DNA of 50,723 nt from Aquisalinus sp. Its GTDB lineage: Bacteria > Pseudomonadota > Alphaproteobacteria > Caulobacterales > Parvularculaceae. The position numbers were made by a program, and so were the translations under genes. The DNA lies in NCBI GenBank assembly GCA_022763115.1, contig JALEGJ010000067.1, positions 1-50,723 on the forward strand, in the 5' to 3' direction. Below, piece by piece: positions 42,918-50,398 of the stretch; the stretch's first letter is position 1, and the number at the start of each line of letters is the position of its first letter. The notes under the pieces are model-generated. The model worked only from the letters and a program-made list of their open reading frames with translations. It did not search any database and was not told where the DNA came from.

Positions 42918-43127
42918 ATGACGGAGCAAGGCAACTGGAAGCCCGACATTGAGGAAGCGATCAAAAACATCATCAAGGCAACCTACAGAACGTCAGGAGC
43001 GCCGAGACCTGATGAAATTCCGCATCTGGTGAGGTCGCAATTGAGCGATCATGTGTCCGGCAGGACCGACCTTGATCAGTACATCAAGGATACCTTGCAG
43101 AAAATGAAGGAGGCAGGAGAAATCTGA
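42918..43127 (+). CDS. 69-residue protein of unknown function, downstream of clpB
   Basis: Starts at ATG 42918 after a strong AAAGGAGA site, 17 bases beyond the clpB stop; the frame is open to a TTG overlapping that stop. The protein is charged and helical, with no membrane segment: M-T-E-Q-G-N-W-K-P-D-I-E-E-A-I-K-N-I-I-K then a R-P-D-E-I-P-H-L-V motif and a C-terminal amphipathic helix D-T-L-Q-K-M-K-E-A-G-E-I. I do not recognise the family. Co-transcription with clpB suggests heat-shock induction. A terminator-like hairpin follows directly. Confidence 0.7.
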   Translation: MTEQGNWKPDIEEAIKNIIKATYRTSGAPRPDEIPHLVRSQLSDHVSGRTDLDQYIKDTLQKMKEAGEI

Positions 43128-43135
43128 AGTCTCTC

Positions 43136-43158
43136 CTGACTTGTCGGAAGTCAGTTTT
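43136..43158 (+). terminator. terminator of the clpB unit
   Basis: CTGACTT (43136-43142) pairs with AAGTCAG (43148-43154) around a 5-base loop and is followed by TTTT. It overlaps the last codons of the convergent M23 peptidase gene. The stem is short, so efficiency may be moderate. Confidence 0.5.
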
Positions 43159-44827
43159 GCGCTAGAACCAACAAGGGTTGCGGCTGGCGCAACTGCTCGA
43201 TCCAGTCACGCTCTTCAGCAAAGGCGACCATTTCAGCGTCATCAAGCTCTTTGCCGGTCGCAACCTTGATGGTCATCGGATTGATCTGCTTGCCGTTCTT
43301 GATCACTTCGTAATGGAGATGAGGGCCTGTCGACGCCCCTGTAGACCCGACATAACCGATGACTTGTCCCTGTCTGACTTCTGATCCTGAACGGATCCCC
43401 CGGGCAAAGCCTTTCAGGTGAGCATAGGCGGTCTTGTAGCCATTGGCATGGCGGATACGGACGTAATTACCATATGACCCGAAGCGGTTGGCGCGCTCTA
43501 CCACGCCATCACCTGCTGCCATGATGGGTGTACCGCTTCGGGCACCGAAATCTGTGCCTTTGTGGCGCTTTGTGTAACCTGAGATTGGGTGACGCCGCAT
43601 ACCAAAACCTGATGTGATGCGGGCACCATCTATCGGTGTTTTCATCAGCAAGCGCTTGGCGCTTTTCCCGCCAAAGTCGAACCAGGCGATCTTGCCATTA
43701 TCGTGATACCGATAATAGCCGCGCTCCTTGGTGCGATTGAGCCAGCTCATCCGTCCGAACACGATATCACCATACCCTGCGATCCGCCCCAGTTCGTCAT
43801 AAAAAACTTCGTAGACGGCTTCAAATTTGTCTCCACGACGGATCTGGCGCTGAAAGTCCACATCATAGACGAACATGTTAGCGAGTTTTGCGACAATCTC
43901 ACGTGGCGCTCCTTTGCGCTCTGCACTCGCAAAAAGACTGTCTGTTATGACGCCCGAGATGGCGGCATAATGCATCGTCGTTTCCGCGACCTCGGTTTCA
44001 GCATAAAAGCTGCCATGCGGGTCACGCCGGACAAAGACCCGGCGTATCGGATCGTCCGCCAGCATCAGGCGCAGCAATGTGTCAGTTGCGCGCTTGTTGC
44101 CCTGATGGATGGTTGCCATTTCCTGGAACTCGGTTTGGGCTGAAGGAATGCGCGTGATTGAAAACCGGGTGCCAGCTTTCAAGCTGCGCACGTTGATCAG
44201 GTCTGAAAGAGCAATAACTGCATCATTACTGTCAGTTCGCGAAATGCCAGCGCGTATCAGGGCAGAATAGAGGCTCTCCCCGCGCTGAAGCGTGACTGAA
44301 TCCTCGTTCAGAACGGTTTCAGTTTCTGCAAACGGGGAGACATATTTTGTGAAAACAGGCTCGCGCCCTCCGGTAAAGTCGCGATTATGGGCAAAGCTGT
44401 AGAACTCGCTCTCGGCAAGCCATGTGCCGTTCATGTCGATGGAGGTCGCTATAGTGCGAACAGGCTGAGGCGCTGGAGGTTTAAGGCGGGGTAAGGGCTG
44501 TTGAGACGCTAATTGAGTTGCTGTGATAATGGTCTGCGGGGGCGCGAGATTTTCACCTTCTGGGTGCGCTGTCTTGCCGCCCAGGATCGCGAACACATCC
44601 CGGGTGGTGTGCGACAGGATAATGACGCCATCCCCTCGCGGTCCGTCTTGTTCGGCAAACTCAGGGTGTCTGTCGGAGTTGCCAATATTGATCAGATAAG
44701 AAATGCCGACAAAGAGAACAGCGACCGAAAGAGTAGCCAGAGAGAGCGCACCGCAGAAAAAAAATCTTGCGATACTGCCAAGGCTTATTCGTCGGCCAGC
44801 CGGTATTAATTCAGGTAATGCAAACAC
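43151..44827 (-). CDS. M23-family peptidoglycan endopeptidase
   Basis: A 558-residue envelope protein with an N-terminal membrane helix (about 20-46), a proline-rich linker near 100-120, a region with G-E-S-L-Y-S-A-L-I-R-A-G-I-S resembling the OapA/LysM-like part of MepM, and a C-terminal M23/LytM domain. Zinc ligands are in H-K-G-T-D-F-G near residue 420 and H-L-H-Y-E near 501; the pattern matches active enzymes, not the degenerate EnvC type. It would cut peptide cross-links to let new wall be inserted or septa split. The start is GTG 44827, since no in-frame ATG exists before the upstream stop. It is divergent from chpT, sharing a 211-base control region that contains TTAACCAT. Confidence 0.9.
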   Translation of the reverse strand: MFALPELIPAGRRISLGSIARFFFCGALSLATLSVAVLFVGISYLINIGNSDRHPEFAEQDGPRGDGVIILSHTTRDVFAILGGKTAHPEGENLAPPQTIITATQLASQQPLPRLKPPAPQPVRTIATSIDMNGTWLAESEFYSFAHNRDFTGGREPVFTKYVSPFAETETVLNEDSVTLQRGESLYSALIRAGISRTDSNDAVIALSDLINVRSLKAGTRFSITRIPSAQTEFQEMATIHQGNKRATDTLLRLMLADDPIRRVFVRRDPHGSFYAETEVAETTMHYAAISGVITDSLFASAERKGAPREIVAKLANMFVYDVDFQRQIRRGDKFEAVYEVFYDELGRIAGYGDIVFGRMSWLNRTKERGYYRYHDNGKIAWFDFGGKSAKRLLMKTPIDGARITSGFGMRRHPISGYTKRHKGTDFGARSGTPIMAAGDGVVERANRFGSYGNYVRIRHANGYKTAYAHLKGFARGIRSGSEVRQGQVIGYVGSTGASTGPHLHYEVIKNGKQINPMTIKVATGKELDDAEMVAFAEERDWIEQLRQPQPLLVLAQN

Positions 44828-44971
44828 TAAGAACCCACACCCAAGGTAACGCTACGGTCTTGATCTATCCTGCAAACTTCGTGCTGCTTCCTTGCAGAAC
44901 CCCAACGATCAGAACCTGGATCATGACAAGCACGTGACAGGGAGTCAAATAAACCACTGGTAATTTCGAGG

Positions 44972-44979
44972 TTAACCAT
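44972..44979 (+). promoter_or_regulatory. TTAACCAT, CtrA-type half-site motif before chpT
   Basis: The 8-mer TTAACCAT, known in Caulobacter as an alternative CtrA motif, stands 59 bases before the chpT ATG and about 145 bases before the divergent M23 gene. Two GANTC sites (44942-44946 and 45000-45004), the target of the CcrM methylase in related bacteria, flank it. Confidence 0.5.
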
Positions 44980-45038
44980 GCCCATGGCTACCTGTGGTAG
45001 AATCGGGACAACGTCATCTTCCAAATAGAAGGTCTGTT

Positions 45039-45686
45039 ATGAATACTCCCCTTGATCCGCTCACGCTTGCGTCACTGCTTGCCTCCCGTCTTTGCCATGA
45101 TCTTGTTAACCCGGTTGGTGCTCTTAGCGCCGGTCTTGAGGTGATGCAGGACGAAGACGATCCAATGATGAAACAAGAAGCACAGAAGCTCATCAGCCTC
45201 TCGACACAAAAGTCTATCGCTATGCTGACATTCGCACGACTCGCCTTCGGCGCTGGTGGCGCTTATGGGGCAGAGATTGATCTGGACGAGGCAAAGCTGG
45301 CAACTGCTGAATTGTACAAGCATGTAAAGGCCGAGCTGCACTGGGAATTACCGTCGCAACATGTGGCAAAGGATAACGTCAAGGCAATCATGAATATCGC
45401 GCTTGTCGTGGCAGATTGTGTGCCACGCGCTGGCAGCACTGTGACGGTCGGTGGGTCACTTCAGGAGGTGAGTTTTACAGCCCAAGGTCCGCGTGCGAAG
45501 CTCAAGGAGCAGCTGATTAATGCTCTGTCAGGTCAAACTGATGAGTTGGAGCCAAAAATGACTCCGGCCTATCTTGCCAGTGTACTGGTGCAGAAGGCAG
45601 GTGGCACCATCCACGCTGAGCTCGTGAATGAGGAACAGGTTACTGTCACGGCAACATTCCCGGCGCAGGCGGAAATAGCTGCCTGA
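45039..45686 (+). CDS. chpT: histidine phosphotransferase ChpT
   Basis: The 215-residue ChpT relays phosphate from the hybrid kinase CckA to CtrA and CpdR in the alphaproteobacterial cell-cycle phosphorelay. The phosphorylated histidine is His20 in R-L-C-H-D-L-V-N-P-V-G-A. The remainder is the degenerate, ATPase-like domain of the family (A-R-L-A-F-G-A-G-G ... N-I-A-L-V-V-A-D-C-V-P-R-A-G). The frame continues upstream to 44994, but ATG 45039, preceded by GAAGG, gives the normal start. A CheY-like receiver follows 90 bases downstream on the same strand and ctrA is just beyond, converging. Confidence 0.93.
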   Translation: MNTPLDPLTLASLLASRLCHDLVNPVGALSAGLEVMQDEDDPMMKQEAQKLISLSTQKSIAMLTFARLAFGAGGAYGAEIDLDEAKLATAELYKHVKAELHWELPSQHVAKDNVKAIMNIALVVADCVPRAGSTVTVGGSLQEVSFTAQGPRAKLKEQLINALSGQTDELEPKMTPAYLASVLVQKAGGTIHAELVNEEQVTVTATFPAQAEIAA

Positions 45687-45776
45687 TCGATGTTCCTTTA
45701 ACTATGATGGCCCTTAACGGTCTGTTCAATCGTTCTCGCCTAAGGTTTCCTCTGGATAGTTAAGAGGAACAGAGCT

Positions 45777-46169
45777 GTGGCCACTTGTCTGATTGTTGAT
45801 GACTCCGAGGTCATTCGTCTCATTACAAGAAGAATTCTGGAAAATCTTGGCCACTCAGCCAGCGAGGCTGAGAGCGCGCAAGAAGCTGTGGACGCTTGTG
45901 CCACGACCATGCCTGAAGTTGTGTTTCTTGATTGGGATTTGCCGTCCCTCGGAGCGCTCGATTTTCTGAAGGGGCTGAGCGAGATCAAGAACGTCAATCG
46001 CCCGGCGGTTGTGCTTTGTGCCACTGAAAATGATGGCCAGCAATTTGCTCTCGCACGTGCTGCCGGTGCCAGATACCACATTCTCAAACCATATGAATTG
46101 AGCACGATCCGTGCGGTTCTTGAGCAGGCAGGCATGGGAGACACCGAAGCAGACGCCGCAGCTTCCTGA
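45777..46169 (+). CDS. single-domain CheY-like response regulator
   Basis: A 130-residue receiver with no output domain. Acidic pocket Asp8/Asp9, acceptor Asp52 in V-F-L-D-W-D-L-P and Lys104 in I-L-K-P-Y-E are present. The conserved Ser/Thr that senses phosphorylation is replaced by Cys81 in V-V-L-C-A-T-E-N-D; the related alphaproteobacterial subfamily usually has F-C-T-T-E-N-D here. Start is GTG 45777 after TTAAGAGGAACAG. Its position between chpT and ctrA suggests a side branch or phosphate sink of the CtrA relay, as DivK or CpdR are in Caulobacter, though it is not clearly either. Confidence 0.88.
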   Translation: MATCLIVDDSEVIRLITRRILENLGHSASEAESAQEAVDACATTMPEVVFLDWDLPSLGALDFLKGLSEIKNVNRPAVVLCATENDGQQFALARAAGARYHILKPYELSTIRAVLEQAGMGDTEADAAAS

Positions 46170-46188
46170 TTTCAGCATTGCTTCAAAC

Positions 46189-46219
46189 AAAAAAGGCTCC
46201 CTCAAGGGGAGCCTTTTTT
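46189..46219. terminator. bidirectional terminator between the receiver gene and ctrA
   Basis: A perfect 13-bp stem (46189-46201 with 46207-46219, core GGCTCCC/GGGAGCC) around a 5-base loop, with six A on one side and six T on the other, ends both converging genes. Confidence 0.95.
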
Positions 46220-46236
46220 GTTTGGTAAAGCGCTGT

Positions 46237-46929
46237 CTATGCAGCTTTTTCTTCTGCCGGGTCACGCAGCACATAGCCACGGCCCCATACTGTTTCGATA
46301 TAGTGCTCGCCACTTGTTGCCGCAGCCAGTTTCTTGCGCAGCTTACAGATGAACACGTCAATAATTTTCAGTTCCGGCTCATCCATCCCGCCATAGAGAT
46401 GGTTGAGGAACATTTCCTTGGTCAGGGTCGTGCCCTTGCGCAAGGAAAGTAGCTCCAGCATTTGATATTCCTTGCCGGTCAGGTGTACGCGCTGGCCGCC
46501 GACATCAACAGTCTTCGCATCAAGGTTCACTGTAAGTGAGCCTGTTGTAATGACAGACTGGGAATGGCCTTTCGAGCGACGGACGATCGCGTGAATGCGA
46601 GCCACAAGCTCATCCTTGTGGAATGGCTTTGTCATGTAATCGTCAGCGCCAAATCCGAGACCACGGACCTTGTTTTCGGTATCGCCAAGGCCGGTGAGAA
46701 TAAGGATCGGGGTGTTAACCTTCGCAACACGCAGCTGCTTCAGCACATCAAACCCGGTCATGTCAGGCAGGTTAAGGTCAAGCAGAATGATGTCATAATC
46801 ATAGAGCTTACCGAGATCGACACCTTCTTCGCCGAGATCGGTTGTGTAGACGTTGAAACCGTCTGATTTCAGCATCAGTTCGATACTTTGTGCTGTTGCC
46901 CCGTCGTCTTCAATCAGCAATACGCGCAT
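46237..46929 (-). CDS. ctrA: cell-cycle master response regulator CtrA
   Basis: The 230-residue protein is a near-canonical CtrA. The receiver begins M-R-V-L-L-I-E-D-D with acceptor Asp51 in [11 protein letters not shown] and switch residues in I-L-I-L-T-G and T-K-P-F-H-K-D-E-L. The OmpR-type winged helix includes the highly conserved [18 protein letters not shown] and I-E-T-V-W-G-R-G-Y. It ends in Ala-Ala, the degradation signal read by ClpXP in Caulobacter. CtrA controls division, motility, pili and, in some groups, replication. Having ctrA beside chpT keeps regulator and phosphate donor linked. The upstream region has a palindrome but no perfect TTAA-N7-TTAA. Confidence 0.97.
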   Translation of the reverse strand: MRVLLIEDDGATAQSIELMLKSDGFNVYTTDLGEEGVDLGKLYDYDIILLDLNLPDMTGFDVLKQLRVAKVNTPILILTGLGDTENKVRGLGFGADDYMTKPFHKDELVARIHAIVRRSKGHSQSVITTGSLTVNLDAKTVDVGGQRVHLTGKEYQMLELLSLRKGTTLTKEMFLNHLYGGMDEPELKIIDVFICKLRKKLAAATSGEHYIETVWGRGYVLRDPAEEKAA

Positions 46930-47285
46930 GCCGCAAGTCTCCTGAGTAGCCTTATGTTGGCAGCCTCCCCTGAAGCAGCCATATTGTTAGTGAGACCACG
47001 TTCCAATAATTTACTTTCGTAAATGTTAACGCGAGTAACTTTTTGTCTTTTTCTGGGCAACTGCATTAAGCTATCCGCAACCTGAACCCCTGCGGAAACG
47101 GCATAAACACTGGCGTCCCGGTAGTTTCACTCTCTCAACCATGTTTTTTATGGTTACCCTGATTCATTTTACTTCACGAGGTATGAACCTGTTTGGTTAA
47201 GAGGGAAGATAATATTCACATGGTTTTATTTGTCTGATGTAAGCCATACCAGCCGTCATGCCTGTGAAACTTAAGAGGCAATGGC
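46930..47285. other. 356-base ctrA/DUF2461 divergent intergenic region
   Basis: This is the longest gap in the window and should hold promoters for ctrA (minus) and the DUF2461 chain (plus). It contains a 6-4-6 palindrome at 47009-47024, single TTAA half-sites at 47026-47029, near 47066 and near 47197, and one GANTC site (GATTC, 47161-47165). I found no open frame with a good ribosome site in it, and no tRNA-like fold. Confidence 0.5.
47009..47024. promoter_or_regulatory. palindrome ATTTAC-N4-GTAAAT in the ctrA upstream region
   Basis: ATTTAC (47009-47014) and GTAAAT (47019-47024) form a perfect inverted repeat around TTTC, 80 bases before the ctrA ATG, followed at once by TTAAC. It has the form of a small dimer operator. 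The binding protein is unknown. Confidence 0.4.
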
Positions 47286-47999
47286 ATGACAAGGGAGCAC
47301 GATCAAATGTATTTCAACGGATTTCCAAAGGACTTCTTCGCGTTTTTTTCCGAATTGGCGGATAATAACGACCGTAGTTGGTTTGAAGAAAACAAGCCCC
47401 GTTACGAGGAAAGCGTGGTCGGTCCCTGCCTGGATTTCATCAGTGCCATGGGACCTGAATTGAAAAAAATTTCGCCGCACTTCACAGCTATCCCCAAAAA
47501 AACCGGCGGCTCGATGTTCCGCATTTACCGCGACACGCGCTTTTCGAAGGACAAGACGCCTTACAAGACCAGTGCGGCCCTGCATTTTCGTCATGCTCTG
47601 GGAAAGGATGCGCATGCCCCCGGATTTTACCTCCATCTGGAACCCGGGCAGGTTTTCTTCGGAGGGGGCATGTGGATGCCGCCCTCTGATGCACTGAAGA
47701 AAATCAGGGGGGCGATTGATGAAGATCAGGCGTCCTGGAAAAAAGTGAAAAGTAACAAGAGGTTGAAGGATACTTTTGGGGCTTTGGCTGAAGGTAATCC
47801 GTTAACGCGTCCACCGAAAGCGTATGCGCAGGATCATCCACTGATAGAAGACCTGAAAAGGCGCAGCTTCTTTGTAATGAGAGACTCCAGCCCGAAATCT
47901 GCCCTGAAGCCTGATTTCATCCGTGAAGTATCGGAAACCTATCGCGCTGCAAGCCCGCTTATGTCATTTTTGTGCAAGGCAACAGGAGCCTCTTTCTGA
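47286..47999 (+). CDS. DUF2461 domain-containing protein (TIGR02453)
   Basis: The 237-residue protein matches the DUF2461/TIGR02453 family: F-x-x-L-A-D-N-N-D-R-S-W-F-E-E-N-K-P-R-Y-E near the start, then M-F-R-I-Y-R-D-T-R-F-S-K-D-K-T-P-Y-K-T and G-F-Y-L-H-L-E-P-G. These conserved blocks are all present and the length is normal. Function is unknown. It leads a plus-strand chain; the coding end overlaps or touches the start of the thioesterase gene. Confidence 0.92.
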   Translation: MTREHDQMYFNGFPKDFFAFFSELADNNDRSWFEENKPRYEESVVGPCLDFISAMGPELKKISPHFTAIPKKTGGSMFRIYRDTRFSKDKTPYKTSAALHFRHALGKDAHAPGFYLHLEPGQVFFGGGMWMPPSDALKKIRGAIDEDQASWKKVKSNKRLKDTFGALAEGNPLTRPPKAYAQDHPLIEDLKRRSFFVMRDSSPKSALKPDFIREVSETYRAASPLMSFLCKATGASF

Positions 48000-48484
48000 C
48001 CTACTTTTCTGAGAAGTATCCGCACCTGACCTGGGATCTGCCGATGCAGCACCTGCATGAGGTCAGAGCTGAGGCGCATCACACGGACATGTTCGGCCAT
48101 GTGAACAACGCCTGGTATGTCGCCTGGGCGATGGATTGCGCCTGGGGGCATTCCGAAGCGCTGGGGCTCGATTTTGCCGCTTATGAGCGCGTGGGTATTG
48201 GCTGCGTTATCCGCGAGCATCGCTACACCTATCTGGCTGCGGCCCATGAGAATGATGACATCATCATCGGTACTGCCATCATCCATAATGATCGCAAGCT
48301 GCGCCTGACCCGCGCCTTCGAGTTACGCCGCGCCGCAGATGACCGGTTGTTGGTGAAAGGCCAGACAGACTTTGTGTCTATTAATATCAAATCCGGACGT
48401 GCGGTGCGAATGCCCGAGGAATATGTACACCTCTATGCATGTGCCAGGCCTGAAAACAGTATCGTGAAAAGCCGGAAATCATGA
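47972..48484 (+). CDS. hotdog-fold acyl-CoA thioesterase (4HBT family)
   Basis: A thioesterase of the YbgC/4HBT type, with D-M-F-G-H-V-N-N-A-W-Y near the start, where the acidic residue and the H-V-N-N block mark the active site, and a C-terminal strand L-V-K-G-Q-T-D-F-V-S-I-N. It should hydrolyse acyl- or aroyl-CoA; substrate unknown. The start is unclear. GTG 47972 would overlap the DUF2461 end by 28 bases and has no good ribosome site. CTG 47996 overlaps the DUF2461 stop (CTGA) and lies 7 bases after AGGAG, and ATG 48044 is just before the conserved region. Its TGA overlaps the next ATG (ATGA), so translation is coupled. Confidence 0.85.
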   Translation: MQGNRSLFLTYFSEKYPHLTWDLPMQHLHEVRAEAHHTDMFGHVNNAWYVAWAMDCAWGHSEALGLDFAAYERVGIGCVIREHRYTYLAAAHENDDIIIGTAIIHNDRKLRLTRAFELRRAADDRLLVKGQTDFVSINIKSGRAVRMPEEYVHLYACARPENSIVKSRKS

Positions 48485-49839
48485 TCGTACATGGCTTGCA
48501 TATTTATCCCCTGAAAAGTGCGCGGGGCGTGACATTGTCTTCATCAGCGGTATCGCCTGCCGGGCTATTCGGTGACCGGCAACTCATGCTGATTGATGAG
48601 CAGGCGTGTTTTCTGACGCAACGAGAGCATCCACAACTCGCGAAAGTTTCGGTGCAGGCGCGTGCAGACGGCTATGAGTTTGCCTTCGGGAACGGCGAGC
48701 CCATTACAACCCCGGTGCCGGATGAAACGCGCCGTGAAGCTGTGCAGGTTTGGCGCTCCACCGTGAATGCAGCTGTCTTTGATGAAACGATAAACAGGCA
48801 CCTGTCGGACTGGCTGGGCAGACCTGCAAGGCTGGTCATGCTCGATGGTCAGTCTGCGCGCAACGCCAATCCTGACTGGGCCGGGCGCGATGCACCGATC
48901 AGCTTTTCCGACGGCTATCCCGTTCTGATAACGACCACAGGCTCGCTCAGGAGCCTGAATGATGACCTTGCGCAGCAAGGCCATCGTCCCGTGCCGATGG
49001 CTCGTTTCCGCCCGAATATCGTCATCGATCATGAAGAGCCCTGGTCCGAGGATTACTGGTCAGCCATAGAAATCAACGGCCTCCGCTTTGATCTGGTGAA
49101 GCCATGCCAGCGCTGTGTGGTGACAACCCAGGACCAGCTTTCCGGAGAGACCGGTCATGGCGATCCGATGCCTGCCTTGCGTCGCTTGCGCATGTCAGCC
49201 GATGCCCGCGTAAAAGGCGTGTTGTTCGGCTGGAATACGGCGCCGCGTGGCACCGGCGAAATTCGGGTTGGTGATCGCGTTAAAATCATCGACAAGAGAG
49301 AAGACGGGTGGCCGCTCAGAGACGTCACGGCGGCACAAAAGGAGAAACAGGAAATGCCTTCATTTGACATCGTTTCCGAGGCTGACCTGAATGAGGTCAA
49401 GAATGCCATCGGCAACGTCATGAGAGAAATCGAAACACGCTATGACTTCAAGGGCTCGCAATCGCGTGTTGAAGAGAAGGATGGCGTGATTACGATCCAT
49501 GCGGACGATGACCTGAAACTGCGTCAGGTGCACGAAATCCTGCAAGGTAACCTGCAGAAGCGCGGGATTGAGCCGGGGATGCTCGACTATCAGAAAGTGG
49601 AACCTGCTGCCGGGCAGTCAGTGCGGCAAAATGTTCTGGTGAAGCAGGGCCTTGATCGTGACCTTGCCAAAAAGATCACCAAGCACATCAAGGACTCCAA
49701 GATGAAGGTGCAGGTTGCCATTCAGGGCGAGGAATTGCGTGTGACGGGCAAGAAACGCGATGATCTGCAAGCTGCCATTTCACTGGTCAAAGAGATGGGC
49801 CTCGATCAGCCGGTCCAGTATAAAAATTTCCGGGATTAG
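48481..49839 (+). CDS. MOSC domain protein fused in frame to YajQ
   Basis: The 452-residue frame joins two proteins usually separate. Residues 1-280 are a MOSC N-terminal beta-barrel plus MOSC domain (Y-P-L-K-S-A-R-G-V-T-L at the start, and the conserved Cys in K-P-C-Q-R-C-V-V-T-T-Q-D). MOSC domains handle sulfur carried on cysteine and molybdenum-cofactor chemistry. Residues 292-452 are a complete 161-residue YajQ (M-P-S-F-D-I-V-S-E at the start, the end block A-I-S-L-V-K-E-M-G-L-D). No stop codon separates them; the 11-residue joint is rich in Lys, Gln and Glu. The YajQ Met is at 49354 and has its own ribosome site, so both a fusion and a free YajQ may be made. Confidence 0.88.
   Translation: MIVHGLHIYPLKSARGVTLSSSAVSPAGLFGDRQLMLIDEQACFLTQREHPQLAKVSVQARADGYEFAFGNGEPITTPVPDETRREAVQVWRSTVNAAVFDETINRHLSDWLGRPARLVMLDGQSARNANPDWAGRDAPISFSDGYPVLITTTGSLRSLNDDLAQQGHRPVPMARFRPNIVIDHEEPWSEDYWSAIEINGLRFDLVKPCQRCVVTTQDQLSGETGHGDPMPALRRLRMSADARVKGVLFGWNTAPRGTGEIRVGDRVKIIDKREDGWPLRDVTAAQKEKQEMPSFDIVSEADLNEVKNAIGNVMREIETRYDFKGSQSRVEEKDGVITIHADDDLKLRQVHEILQGNLQKRGIEPGMLDYQKVEPAAGQSVRQNVLVKQGLDRDLAKKITKHIKDSKMKVQVAIQGEELRVTGKKRDDLQAAISLVKEMGLDQPVQYKNFRD
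49354..49839 (+). CDS. yajQ: YajQ (UPF0234), possible internal initiation
   Basis: Within the MOSC frame, ATG 49354 is preceded by AAGGAG (49339-49344) with a 9-base spacer, and what follows is exactly the usual YajQ length (161 residues) and start (M-P-S-F-D-I-V-S-E). YajQ has two RNP-like ferredoxin folds; family members bind nucleic acid or cyclic di-GMP (Xanthomonas XC_3703 type). Independent translation is inferred from the ribosome site; whether it happens, or whether only the fusion is made, is unknown. Confidence 0.75.
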   Translation: MPSFDIVSEADLNEVKNAIGNVMREIETRYDFKGSQSRVEEKDGVITIHADDDLKLRQVHEILQGNLQKRGIEPGMLDYQKVEPAAGQSVRQNVLVKQGLDRDLAKKITKHIKDSKMKVQVAIQGEELRVTGKKRDDLQAAISLVKEMGLDQPVQYKNFRD

Positions 49840-49845
49840 GAAGAC

Positions 49846-50217
49846 TCAGTAAGGGTACACGCCACCAGCCGGGCGTGCTTCTTTCGGCTTGTGCCCGCCG
49901 TGAATGATGCGGCGTATATTGTATCCGAGATAAACAAGGCCGAGTATACCAAGATACCGTACGACATAGTAGGTAATATCCTGCGGTATCGCCATCAGCG
50001 TTGCCCAGAACGCTGCCCAGATTGCGTCTGTCTCATAGCCATGCAGGTGCATACTGTAATACGGCCAGGCCCGATCAAAGATGAATGCGAGAATACCCAC
50101 TTTCCACGGGCGGAATTTACGAGTTGCCAGCAGGGATGCCAGCAGGCCAACCCACAGGGCACGCCAGAAGTCGCTGCCCGCAAACCCAATGTTGAATATG
50201 TACTGAAGGTCTTCCAT
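49846..50217 (-). CDS. small multi-pass membrane protein, unknown function
   Basis: A 123-residue membrane protein from ATG 50217; the frame is open to a TTG at 50259, which would add a hydrophobic stretch V-L-I-Y-A-V-I-L-A-V. Helices are visible at about 19-32, 38-49, 63-80 and 83-103, the tail is basic and ends P-A-G-G-V-Y-P-Y. The family is not recognised. It converges on the MOSC-YajQ gene with 6 bases between stops and diverges from yajC. Hydrophobicity and a GGGA ribosome site support it, but the start is uncertain. Confidence 0.65.
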   Translation of the reverse strand: MEDLQYIFNIGFAGSDFWRALWVGLLASLLATRKFRPWKVGILAFIFDRAWPYYSMHLHGYETDAIWAAFWATLMAIPQDITYYVVRYLGILGLVYLGYNIRRIIHGGHKPKEARPAGGVYPY

Positions 50218-50398
50218 GTCCCGATCAACAGCCAGAATTACAGCGTATATTAAGACCAACCGTAGTTAATGTGGCGTAAACTGGCGGCTTGATCCCGGGG
50301 AAGCATAAAGGGCGCATTGCATCCCGAACGCTAATCGTTATATATCGCCAGACTTGATTTCACGCCTTTGAGAAAAAAGGCCTCGCAAGGAGTTTCGG

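Noticed and set aside
45698-45717. TTAA pair before the receiver gene; a similar pair at 50250-50269
   Set aside because: Both have a 12-base spacer, and half-sites alone are common by chance.
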